Shown piece by piece: positions 1-8,256 of a DNA stretch of 64,000 nucleotides. Both the position numbers and the translations under genes were made by a program. Source of the stretch: Halococcoides cellulosivorans (lineage in GTDB: Archaea > Halobacteriota > Halobacteria > Halobacteriales > Haloarculaceae); assembly GCF_003058365.1 (NCBI RefSeq), contig NZ_CP028858.1:2220836-2284835 (forward strand), read 5' to 3'. Below the pieces are notes generated by a model. That model searched no databases. It was not told where the DNA came from and saw nothing but the letters and a program-made list of their open reading frames with translations. The stretch's first letter is position 1. The number at the start of each line of letters is the position of its first letter.

Positions 1-599
1 CGCGGATCGGACGTCTCGGCCGCCGCGGTCGCGAACCGTTCGAGCGTGGTCTCGACCGCCGCGCGACTGTCGACGATCGCATCGCCGGAGCGGTCGGCCA
101 CCGTGGTCTGGGCGTTCTGCGCGGTCGATCGATCGGCCCCCTGCTCGGGGACCAGCGGGTCGCGCCCGGCCTCCCCGGAGCGGTCGACGGTCGGGGAGCG
201 ATCGGCCGCCGACTGGTCGGCCGCGGCACGGTCGCCAGTCGACGGCTCGGCCGCGGCGGCGGACGCGTCGGACGGCGATCGGTCGCTCTGGGACGGATCG
301 GCGGACTGGGCGTCGGCAGCTCCGTCGGCATCGGCCTCACGCTGGGGAATCAGGTGGTCGACGTCGTCGGCCTCCGCGTCCGACTCCTCGACCGCGACGG
401 CCTCCTGGCAGGTCGGGCAGAACTCCTCGTCGTTCTGGCGGAAGATCGGATCGCCACACGTCCCACAGTGGGCGTTGGTCATCGTCGCCCCCTTGAGCAG
501 GAGGTCACTCATCCGCTGGGTCGACTCCCGATCGGCCTGATCCTGTTCGTACTGTTCGCGGAGGCGCTCGCGTTCGGCCTCCTCGTCGAACTCGCTCAT
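1..599 (-). CDS. UPF0148 / Sjogren autoantigen-1-type zinc-ribbon protein, 3' end outside window
   Basis: The ATG at 597-599 opens a frame that runs off the left edge, so only the first 199 residues are visible. The N-terminus is a charged helix (MSEFDEEAERERLREQYEQ). It is followed by a short conserved segment (MSDLLLKGATM) and a zinc ribbon with CGTCGDPIF and CPTC cysteine pairs at about residues 44-67. This helix, LLxGxTM, ribbon order is typical of the archaeal UPF0148/Sjogren-Scleroderma autoantigen 1 family, whose cellular role is not firmly established. The rest is a low-complexity acidic region rich in Asp, Ser, Ala and Gln, as is common in haloarchaea. It shares strand and orientation with tatCt upstream, separated by about 80 bases. 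Confidence 0.8.
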   Translation of the reverse strand, partial: MSEFDEEAERERLREQYEQDQADRESTQRMSDLLLKGATMTNAHCGTCGDPIFRQNDEEFCPTCQEAVAVEESDAEADDVDHLIPQREADADGAADAQSADPSQSDRSPSDASAAAAEPSTGDRAAADQSAADRSPTVDRSGEAGRDPLVPEQGADRSTAQNAQTTVADRSGDAIVDSRAAVETTLERFATAAAETSDP

Positions 600-677
600 A
601 CCGGACGTGAGGGTCCGAGCACCCAAAAGGATACGGAAGCGGGGATCGGCCGGGAGCGGGCCAGAACGGGCCGATCG

Positions 678-3032
678 CTACACGCGATCGCGGATGACTT
701 TGAGATTCTCCTCGGGCCCCCACCGGCCGCCGAACGTGAACAGCCACACGACGCCCAGGCCGATCACGTACGTCGCCGCGATGGGCAGGCCAAGGACGAG
801 CATCTTCGCGACGCCCTGTGAGGTGACCGCCATCGTCACCACGAACGACCCGAGCACGGCGACCCGCCAGTGCCGGCGGAGTGCGGCATAGGTGAGGATC
901 CCACCGTAGTGGAACAGGACCATCGAGACGGGCACCATCCCGAGCAGGCCCACGCCGACCGTGGTGTAGACCACCAGCCACCCGAAGTTCTTGATCTGGT
1001 AGGCGATGATCATGTTCGCGCGGACGGAGTCCTGAACCAGCCAGGAGATGATCGTCGGCGCGACGAGTGCGAACCCGACGATCCCGCCGACGGTCACGCC
1101 CAGGATCATCGACCCGCCCCAGACGAGCCAGGTCCGGCGATCGCCGCGGGCGTAACCGCGCTCTTTGAGCGCCGGCCAGGCGTAATAGAGGATCATCGGC
1201 ACCGTGAAGATCAACCCGACGAGCACGCCGACCTTGATCTCGAAGACCAGGTGTTCGACGGGGTGGAGCGTGACGATGTTGACAGCGCTCTCCTCGACGA
1301 GTGCGAGGCCGACGAAGTACTCTTTGATCGTCCCCATCCCGCCCTGGTAGAGCCACATGAAGATCGCGGCGCTGACCACCATGAACACGCCGACGATACG
1401 GAACGCCTTCGAGGTGAGCGAGTCGATGATGAACGTAACGTCGCGGTAGTAGCCACCGATATCGTCCTCGTCGGGTTCGTCGTCGACGAACGCGCCGAAC
1501 ATCCCCGTCGCGGTGTTCGTGAGGACGTTGCCCTCCTCGTCGGTCTCGGCGTCCTCACCAGCGGCCTCGCCCTCGGCACCGTCGGGGGCCTCACCGTCGG
1601 CAGCCTCACCCTCGACGGCCTCGTCGACAGACTGAGCGGCGTCGAACCGGGCGAGGATCGCTTCGGCTTTCTCGGGGTTGTCGTCTTGCAGCGCCATCCC
1701 GGCGTAGGCGGTCGCCTCGTCCTCGTCGAGCACACGGAACACGTCGAGCGGAGCGTCACGGACCTGCTGGGTCGAGAGCGCGCCGACGTCGACGTCTTCG
1801 GGATCGCGCACCGCGGCCATCGCGAGTTCGTCGCTGGCGAACACCTTCGAGACCGTCCGGTAGAGGACGACGAGCGCGACGAGCAGTCCGACCACGACGG
1901 CGAGGACGACCGCGACGGTCGGTCGCGAGACGCCCAGCGCCGCGGGCAGATCGGGGAACGGGTCGGTGAAGTAGACCGGATTCACCGTGCGACTCGCCTG
2001 GGCGGCCGCGTCGAACCCCGGCGCAGCCCCAGAGAGCAGACCCTCGGAGGTCCGGGCGAGGACGTCGTAGTTCGGCGTCGGCCGCGGGCGGTAGGCGTCG
2101 GGCAACGACGCGACCACGGTGTTGAGGTGGGTCAGCCCGCCCGAGACGACCGCGGCGTAGGTGACGACCCCGCCGACGAGTGCGCTCCCCGCGAGGACGT
2201 TCCAGTGCTGGCGTGCGATCACGCGGACGTCCAGTGCTTCGCCGCTCCGTTTGGCGATCACGAGGGTCTTCGTCATGCGGAGGCTGAGCGCGTACAGCCC
2301 GACGAGCGGGGTCGCCCACATCAGCTGCGTGATCGGGTCCGGCGGCGTGAACATCGCCCCACCGCCGTACAGCACCAGCACGGCGATCTTCCACTTGTCG
2401 CGGAACGTCTCGTACGGGACGATCTCCGCGAGCGAGAGCGATGCCATCACCAGCGGGAGTTGGGCAGCGAGCCCAAAGGATAGCGCCAGCAAGACGATGA
2501 AGTGCACCCACTTGACGATCGAGTACGCCGGCGTGAACCCGGCGTTGATCGCGTTCGTCGCCAGGAAGTCGAACATCAGCGGGAAGAAGAAGACGTAGGC
2601 GTACGCGACACCGCCGGTGAACAGGCCACCGACGGCGAGTGTGAAGCCGGCGACTTTCAGGATCGGCACGTCGTCCGGCCAGATCCCCCGGCTCCGCAGC
2701 GAGTCACTCGAATAGTAGACGATCACCGGAACGATCATGACGAGCCCAACGACGATGCCGATCTTGGCCTGGAGCAAGATGACGTCGAACGGCGTCTGAG
2801 CGACGACGCTCGTCTGGCGAAGGATCGGCGGCGGCATCCGCCCGAACAGATCGGCTCGAAGCTGTTCCCAGACGAACGCCCGCAGGATCCAGATCGAACC
2901 CATCAGCCCGACGACGAACACGATGAAGATGACCTGCAGCTTCCGCTGGGCCGTCGAGAGGAAGTCCCCCAGCGTCTCCCGCCCGGCCGCGACCGTGCGT
3001 TTCGTGTCCTCGTCGATCCCGAGGTCGGCCAT
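678..3032 (-). CDS. tatC: TatCt: fused double TatC twin-arginine translocase subunit
   Basis: 784-residue polytopic membrane protein with two TatC-like halves. The first (about residues 20-410) starts with the amphipathic segment LGDFLSTAQRKLQ. The second (about 525-770) starts at DSLTSKAFRIVGVF. An acidic cytoplasmic-type linker (about 415-525) rich in Glu/Ala/Asp joins them. In haloarchaea such a fusion is known as TatCt and works beside a single-domain TatCo. TatC is the receptor that recognises twin-arginine signal peptides and passes folded proteins across the membrane. The gene is divergent from tatCo (starts 109 bases apart), so they probably share a promoter region. No TatA is visible here. 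All six dockerin enzymes in the window carry twin-arginine signals, so this machinery is directly relevant to them. Confidence 0.93.
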   Translation of the reverse strand: MADLGIDEDTKRTVAAGRETLGDFLSTAQRKLQVIFIVFVVGLMGSIWILRAFVWEQLRADLFGRMPPPILRQTSVVAQTPFDVILLQAKIGIVVGLVMIVPVIVYYSSDSLRSRGIWPDDVPILKVAGFTLAVGGLFTGGVAYAYVFFFPLMFDFLATNAINAGFTPAYSIVKWVHFIVLLALSFGLAAQLPLVMASLSLAEIVPYETFRDKWKIAVLVLYGGGAMFTPPDPITQLMWATPLVGLYALSLRMTKTLVIAKRSGEALDVRVIARQHWNVLAGSALVGGVVTYAAVVSGGLTHLNTVVASLPDAYRPRPTPNYDVLARTSEGLLSGAAPGFDAAAQASRTVNPVYFTDPFPDLPAALGVSRPTVAVVLAVVVGLLVALVVLYRTVSKVFASDELAMAAVRDPEDVDVGALSTQQVRDAPLDVFRVLDEDEATAYAGMALQDDNPEKAEAILARFDAAQSVDEAVEGEAADGEAPDGAEGEAAGEDAETDEEGNVLTNTATGMFGAFVDDEPDEDDIGGYYRDVTFIIDSLTSKAFRIVGVFMVVSAAIFMWLYQGGMGTIKEYFVGLALVEESAVNIVTLHPVEHLVFEIKVGVLVGLIFTVPMILYYAWPALKERGYARGDRRTWLVWGGSMILGVTVGGIVGFALVAPTIISWLVQDSVRANMIIAYQIKNFGWLVVYTTVGVGLLGMVPVSMVLFHYGGILTYAALRRHWRVAVLGSFVVTMAVTSQGVAKMLVLGLPIAATYVIGLGVVWLFTFGGRWGPEENLKVIRDRV

Positions 3033-3140
3033 TCGTCCGCTGAGTTACGTCCTCGGCGTTATCAACCTATTCATCGCCAGACTCCGCACCGGCAGGCGAA
3101 AAGAAAGCTTACAACAGGGCGCACCAAAGCGCATGCCAGT

Positions 3141-4967
3141 ATGGGCGGAGCGCGGACCGGCGGGTTCGACGACGGCCCCGGCGGCATTCGACGTGACTGG
3201 CGAGCCGTGGAGGACCACGAGCCGCGCCGCCCGCTCGATCGACGGACGCGGGGCGCGGTCGGGGACAGCGCGTCGGTCGGCGGGGCGTTTTCTCCGCCCG
3301 ACCGGCCAGGGGCCGGTGCCCGACGGCGAGAGGGGCCCGACCGGCCGTACCGACCCGATCCCCGCCCGCGGCGGGACCCGGCGGCGGGACCGACCGGCGA
3401 GCCACAGCCGCCGAGCGATCTTGCGGCCCCACCGCAACGATCACCCGCGGCGCGTGGCCTACGCTCTGGTGAGCACGCGCGGCCCGGTGCGGCGGTCGCC
3501 TGGGTCGGACCCTCGCCACGAGTCGCCGCCGCGGCACCGTTCGCCGGCGGGCACGGCCCCGACGGCGATCTGGTGACCGGTCGACTCGGCCCCGATTACG
3601 AGGCGCCCGACGAGTCGCCCACTCGCGACTCCACCGAGGGCGACACCACCACGCCCGACACCCCCACGGGCAGCACGCAGACGACACGCGGCGGACGGGG
3701 CGATACCGATCCGCCTGCCGAGACCGGCGCGCCGGACGACCAGGAGATGCCGCTGGGCGCACACATCGAAGAGATGGTGCGCCGGCTGGGCATCGTCGTC
3801 CTCATCACCGGCGCTGTCGCGGCCGTCGCCTTCCCCTTTGGCGAGTACGTCATCAACTTCCTCTGGTTTTCCTACCTGCCGGGGACCGCCGCAGAGTGTC
3901 CCTCGACGGCTCAGGAACTGGCCTGTCCGCGGGTCTATCACCCGCTCTCTCTGATGTTCGCGCGGCTGAAGGTCGCGACGCTCGGCGGCTTCGTCGTCGC
4001 GCTCCCGGCGGCGGTCTATCAGATCTACCGGTTCATGCGACCGGGACTGTACCCCCGCGAGCGGCGCTACTATCTCGCCTCGGTGCCGACCAGCCTCGCG
4101 CTCGCGGTCGCCGGCCTCCTCTTTGCGCACGTGTTGATCCTGCCGATCCTCTTTACGTACTTCCACTTCTACACCCAGGGCGCGGCGGAGATCTGGTTCA
4201 GCCTCGGGCGGACGTTCGATCTGATCGTGATGATGCTCGGTCTGTTCGCGCTCGCCTTCCAGATCCCACTCCTGATCGTCCTCGCCGTGATGATGAACGT
4301 CACCTCGCGGCGCTGGCTCGCGAACAAGCGGATGTACTTCTGGGGCGCCTTCCTCGCGGTCTCCTTCATCTTCGGCGCGGATCCGACCGGGATGGGCCCG
4401 TTCCTCGTCGCGGGGACGATGGTCGGCCTGTTCGAGGGGACGCTCCTCTTGCTCCGCTGGTCGGGCAAGGGGACGATCTGGCCGACGCCCGAGGCGCTGA
4501 CCCGTCGGCGGCCGCTGGCGTGGCTCGCGGGCGCGATCGCGGGCTACGTCGCCAGCCCCGCCCCGCTGCCGACAGGCTACTACGCGGCGGTACCAACCTT
4601 CGTCAAGAACTACCTGGCGAACTACGACCTCGAACCCGTCACGCCGCTGATCGTCGCGCTCGTGATCGTGGCGATCTTCGAGTACATCGCCTACACGATC
4701 CGGCAGTACCGTGCCGGGGCGGGCTATCGCGGTGGAAGCAGAAAGCCCCGTGCCGACCAGTTCGACTGGGTCCTCCGCCGGGCGCGCTTCTCGGTGTGGG
4801 CGCTCGCCTTGCTCGCGGGGTATCTGTCCAGTCCCGACCCCGTCTTCCTGGACACGTTCCAGTCGGTGACGCTCCCGCCGCTGCGCGCGCTCGCGCTCGG
4901 TATCGGCATCGGCGTCGCCTACGAGATCCTGCTGCGGGGCTACCGGTTCTGGTGGGAACGGCGCTGA
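3141..4967 (+). CDS. tatC: TatCo: twin-arginine translocase subunit TatC with long hydrophilic N-terminus
   Basis: 608 residues from the ATG at 3141. The frame is open further upstream, but that part overlaps the tatCt gene and its promoter region, so I do not use it. Residues 1-200 are hydrophilic and low-complexity (Pro, Arg, Gly, Asp, Thr). The TatC core begins at LGAHIEEMVRRLG (about residue 205), matching the conserved N-terminal TatC helix. About six membrane segments follow. Extra hydrophobic segments lie in the C-terminal third (AWLAGAIAGYVA; FSVWALALLAGYL), so it is longer than bacterial TatC. The role is a Tat translocase core subunit at the cytoplasmic membrane. The exact start inside the hydrophilic region is uncertain; a Met at 3748 is too close to the core to be favoured. 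Confidence 0.88.
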   Translation: MGGARTGGFDDGPGGIRRDWRAVEDHEPRRPLDRRTRGAVGDSASVGGAFSPPDRPGAGARRREGPDRPYRPDPRPRRDPAAGPTGEPQPPSDLAAPPQRSPAARGLRSGEHARPGAAVAWVGPSPRVAAAAPFAGGHGPDGDLVTGRLGPDYEAPDESPTRDSTEGDTTTPDTPTGSTQTTRGGRGDTDPPAETGAPDDQEMPLGAHIEEMVRRLGIVVLITGAVAAVAFPFGEYVINFLWFSYLPGTAAECPSTAQELACPRVYHPLSLMFARLKVATLGGFVVALPAAVYQIYRFMRPGLYPRERRYYLASVPTSLALAVAGLLFAHVLILPILFTYFHFYTQGAAEIWFSLGRTFDLIVMMLGLFALAFQIPLLIVLAVMMNVTSRRWLANKRMYFWGAFLAVSFIFGADPTGMGPFLVAGTMVGLFEGTLLLLRWSGKGTIWPTPEALTRRRPLAWLAGAIAGYVASPAPLPTGYYAAVPTFVKNYLANYDLEPVTPLIVALVIVAIFEYIAYTIRQYRAGAGYRGGSRKPRADQFDWVLRRARFSVWALALLAGYLSSPDPVFLDTFQSVTLPPLRALALGIGIGVAYEILLRGYRFWWERR

Positions 4968-4995
4968 AAAGGGATTTTTCTCGGATATCGCCGCG

Positions 4996-5805
4996 TCACT
5001 CCTCCGGACTCACACTGCCCGTCCGATAGCCAGCGAGATCCAGCGTGACGTGGTCGAACCCGAGCGCACCGACGTGCTCGCGGGCCGCCGCCGCGAATTC
5101 GGGGTCGAGCGCCGCGTCGAGTTCCTCGGTGCCGACCTCGATGCGCGCGAGATCACCGTGATCGCGCACGCGGAACTGTTCGAACCCCCAGGTCCGCAGG
5201 AGGTCTTCGGCGCGTTCGACCCGCGAGAGTCGCTCGTCGGTGATCCGTTCGCCCGTGGGGATCCGCGAAGAGAGACACGCCATCGACGGCTTGTCGGCGA
5301 CCGAGAGGTCGTACGCGCGGGCGATCTCGCGGGCCTCCGCCTTCGTGATGTCGTGAGCGCGTAGTGGCGAGTAGGCGTCGCGCTCGGCGACGGCCTGGAG
5401 GCCGGGGCGGTGGCCGCCCTCGCCGTCGTCGGCGGTCGTCCCGTCACAGACAGTCGCGAGCCCTTCGCGCTCGGCGACCTGGCTCATCGCATCGAGTCGC
5501 ATCGATCGGCAGTGATAGCAGCGTTGCTCGTCGTTCGCGCGAAAGTCCGGGTCATCGAGTTCCGAAAAGGTGGTCTCGACGTGGCGAATCCCGATCTCGT
5601 CGGCCACCGACCGGGCGTCCGCGAGTTCCGCCTCGGGGAGCGTCTCGCTGCGCGCGGTGCAGGCCACCGCGCGGTCGCCCAGCGCCTCGTGGGCCATCGC
5701 GGCGACGACGCTCGAATCGACGCCGCCCGAGAACGCGACGAGCACGCCGTCGCGGTCAGCGAGGTCGGCCACGGCCTGGGTGCGTTTCTCGGCGGCGGTC
5801 GTCAT
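4996..5805 (-). CDS. larE: LarE-type ATP-dependent sacrificial sulfur transferase
   Basis: 269 residues from ATG 5803-5805. It has an N-type ATP pyrophosphatase PP-loop, FSGGVDSS (about residues 24-31), a CYHCR pair near residue 95, and ACLSSRIP. The Cys of ACLSSRIP corresponds to the catalytic cysteine position in LarE, where the sulfur is donated or an iron-sulfur cluster is held. LarE inserts sulfur into a pyridinium-dicarboxylate precursor of the nickel-pincer cofactor. No LarB/LarC partner is visible here, so the in vivo substrate could differ; older annotations call this family NAD synthase/GMP synthase-like. It converges with tatCo (stop codons 28 bases apart) and is divergent from the helicase gene. 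The same frame is open far upstream to 8142, but that stretch is antisense to the helicase and not coding. Confidence 0.85.
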   Translation of the reverse strand: MTTAAEKRTQAVADLADRDGVLVAFSGGVDSSVVAAMAHEALGDRAVACTARSETLPEAELADARSVADEIGIRHVETTFSELDDPDFRANDEQRCYHCRSMRLDAMSQVAEREGLATVCDGTTADDGEGGHRPGLQAVAERDAYSPLRAHDITKAEAREIARAYDLSVADKPSMACLSSRIPTGERITDERLSRVERAEDLLRTWGFEQFRVRDHGDLARIEVGTEELDAALDPEFAAAAREHVGALGFDHVTLDLAGYRTGSVSPEE

Positions 5806-5958
5806 GGCCAGCGCTACCGCATCGGCGGGCAAAAGTCCGGCGTCGTCGGCAGCGGTGGCCGAGCGGCGGTCCACCCACTCGGTTCGAGCAGTCGCTCGCC
5901 CCGGAACAGTTTCCCGTCCGGACGCGAACGGCCACGTGTGAGCGACGGTCCGGCCCCG

Positions 5959-8097
5959 ATGGACTACTTTCCGTACGACGAGCCCTACGGCCACCAGGCC
6001 GACGCGATCGACGCGATCGACGACGCGCTCGCCGACGGGCGCGATGTCCTGTTCGAGGGCCCCTGCGGAACGGGCAAGACACTCGCCGCGCTCGCGCCCG
6101 CGCTCGCCGAGGCCCACCGGACCGATCGGACCGTCCTGATCGCGACGACCGTCCACCAGCAACTCCGGCAGTTCGTCCGCGAAGCCCGTACGATCGCCGA
6201 CCACGAACCGATCAGCGCGTCGGTGTTCCGCGGGAAAGGCTCGATGTGTCACCGCGAGGTCGACTACGAGACCTGTCGCGTCCTCAAGGAGGCGACCCGC
6301 GATCTCGCCGACCTGGAGGAAGATCGCGACGAACTCCGCGAGCGGGCCGACGCACTCCTGGCGGCGAGTCGGGACGGTGACAGCGACGCCGCCGAGGCCC
6401 GGGCGGCCGTTCAGGACGAACGCGAGTCGGTCGCCGAGGAGATCAGCGATCTGCGCGAGGATCGCGAGATCTGTGAGTACTATTACGACAACCTGACGAG
6501 CGACACGATCGAGTTCGACGCGTGGCTCGCGGGGGGCGTCCGGACGCCCGACGAGGTGTTCGCCCGGGCCGAGAGCGCGGGGTTCTGTGGGTACGAACTC
6601 CTCAAGGAGGGACTGAGCGGGCTGGATCTGGTCTGCTGTAACTACAATCACGTCCTCGACCCGATGATCCGCGAGCACGTCTTTCGGTGGCTGGATCGCG
6701 ACCCCGAGGACGTGATCGTCGTCCTCGACGAGGCCCACAACGTGCCGAGCGCGGCCCGCGAGCACGCCCGGCGACGGCTGGCCAGCGAGACGATCGAGCG
6801 CGCGCTCGACGAGCTGGCGGACAGCGAGGACCCACGGGCCGACCCGGCGGCGAACCTGATCGCGACGGTGGGCGAGGCCCTCGATCGGGTCGCTCGCGAG
6901 CAGGCCAGCGATCCGGGATCGGAGTGGACCGAGCACAGCGTCGCGAATCCAGACGGCAAAGACGCACTCACGGTCGCAACGCTCCAGGCGTACTCGGGCC
7001 AGGGCTATCCCGCCGATCTGGAGGCCGCCCGAGAGTTGGGCGAGGCCCTCGAAGAGCGCTACGAACAGGCGTATCGCGACGGCGAGCACGACGTGCTCAG
7101 AGACTGCCCGACCGCGACCGTCGCGGACTTTCTCTCGGCGTGGTTCGACGCGCCCGCCGGAGCCCACCCGGTCGTCGGCGTGCGCCGAGAGGGCACCGAC
7201 CTCGACGCCCGCGCGGAGTTGTTCCACACGATGCCCGGATCGGTGACTCGACCGCTGTTCGACTCGGTCCACGCCACCGTCTGTATGAGCGCGACGCTGC
7301 GCCCGTTCGACGTCTTCGAGTCTGTCGTCGGGCTGGAGGATCCCGAACGGCTGGCGTACGACCAGCGGTTTCCCGCCGAACGACGCCGGAGCTACGCGGT
7401 CGCGACGCCCGCCCTGTTCGCCAGTCGGCGCGACGATAGATCGGTCGTCGAATCGGTCACGACCGCGCTCGGGGACACGATTCGGATGACGCCGGGCAAC
7501 GTCCTCGCGGTGTTTCCGAGCTACAGCGAGGCCGAACGGTATCACGACCGCCTCGACCCGGCGGGCCAGACCGTCCTGGACCGGGCGGGAACCGACGGCA
7601 AGGCGATCCGCGAGGAGTTCGTCGCGAGCGACGACGCGACGCTGTTCACCTCGCTGTGGGGGACGCTCACCGAGGGCGTCTCCTACGACGGCGACGATGC
7701 GCGGACGGTGGTCGTCGTCGGCGTCCCCTACCCCCGGCTTGACGACCGCCGCGAGGCCGTCCAGGCCGCCTACGGCGAGGCCTTTGCCGAGACAGGGGAC
7801 GATTCCGCAGACGTCGGCTGGGAGTACGCCGTCGAGATTCCGACCGTCCGGAAGACCCGCCAGGCGCTCGGGCGGGTGATCCGCTCGCCCGAGGACTTCG
7901 GCGCGCGCATCCTGCTGGACGAACGCTACACCCAGCGCGCCGAAATCGAGATGGGCGAGTACGCCGTCCGGCGATCGTTCCCGCCCGACGAGCGCGAACA
8001 ACTCGTCGACGTCGCCCCCGAGAAACTCCAGTTCGGCCTGCGGAACTTCTTCGCAGACCTCGATGCCTACGACGGCGACCCGCCCGCGCCGCGGTGA
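5959..8097 (+). CDS. XPD/DinG-type DNA helicase (Rad3 family) with iron-sulfur cysteines
   Basis: 712 residues from ATG 5959; an in-frame GTG at 5938 would add seven residues and cannot be excluded. It has a Q-type start (YDEPYGHQADAIDAI), Walker A GPCGTGKT (about residues 34-41) and DEAH box LDEAHNVPS (about 257). Four cysteines between them (GSMC, YETC, EIC, GFC, followed by VCCNYN) sit where XPD-type helicases hold a [4Fe-4S] cluster. The C-terminal helicase motifs include SATLRPFDVFE and QALGRVIRSPEDFG. Family members are 5'-3' DNA helicases in repair or restart; the substrate of this one cannot be read from sequence. It is a single gene, divergent from larE. Confidence 0.9.
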   Translation: MDYFPYDEPYGHQADAIDAIDDALADGRDVLFEGPCGTGKTLAALAPALAEAHRTDRTVLIATTVHQQLRQFVREARTIADHEPISASVFRGKGSMCHREVDYETCRVLKEATRDLADLEEDRDELRERADALLAASRDGDSDAAEARAAVQDERESVAEEISDLREDREICEYYYDNLTSDTIEFDAWLAGGVRTPDEVFARAESAGFCGYELLKEGLSGLDLVCCNYNHVLDPMIREHVFRWLDRDPEDVIVVLDEAHNVPSAAREHARRRLASETIERALDELADSEDPRADPAANLIATVGEALDRVAREQASDPGSEWTEHSVANPDGKDALTVATLQAYSGQGYPADLEAARELGEALEERYEQAYRDGEHDVLRDCPTATVADFLSAWFDAPAGAHPVVGVRREGTDLDARAELFHTMPGSVTRPLFDSVHATVCMSATLRPFDVFESVVGLEDPERLAYDQRFPAERRRSYAVATPALFASRRDDRSVVESVTTALGDTIRMTPGNVLAVFPSYSEAERYHDRLDPAGQTVLDRAGTDGKAIREEFVASDDATLFTSLWGTLTEGVSYDGDDARTVVVVGVPYPRLDDRREAVQAAYGEAFAETGDDSADVGWEYAVEIPTVRKTRQALGRVIRSPEDFGARILLDERYTQRAEIEMGEYAVRRSFPPDEREQLVDVAPEKLQFGLRNFFADLDAYDGDPPAPR

Positions 8098-8202
8098 ACA
8101 GGGACCAACACGAGCGGCGAGCGTCACGACTGTCGAGAGCACACGAAGATGTCGAGTCCGACCCCCGAACGATTTTCATTCACATCTTATACCGTTTATC
8201 CA

Positions 8203-8214
8203 ACGACACGTCGT
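8203..8214. promoter_or_regulatory. Palindrome upstream of the beta-helix dockerin gene
   Basis: ACGACACGTCGT: five-base arms with a two-base centre, 42 bases before the ATG at 8257. AT-rich TATA-like stretches (CTTATACC, GTTTATCC) lie just upstream at about 8186-8200. The position suits an operator near the transcription start. No regulator is known. Confidence 0.35.
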
Positions 8215-8256
8215 ATAGGTCAAGAAATATGAGTCTGGAACAGTTGTGTGTTAACG

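Noticed and set aside
870-2483. 537-residue plus-strand open frame over tatCt
   Set aside because: Asp/Arg/His-rich composition without any domain; the membrane protein on the other strand is clear.
2502-3140. Upstream extension of tatCo
   Set aside because: It overlaps tatCt and its promoter region; the amino-acid pattern is Arg/Asp/Pro-rich as in shadows.
5806-8142. Upstream extension of the larE frame to 1048 residues
   Set aside because: It is antisense to the helicase, has no domain and larE has a good ATG at 5805 in the right place for the PP-loop.
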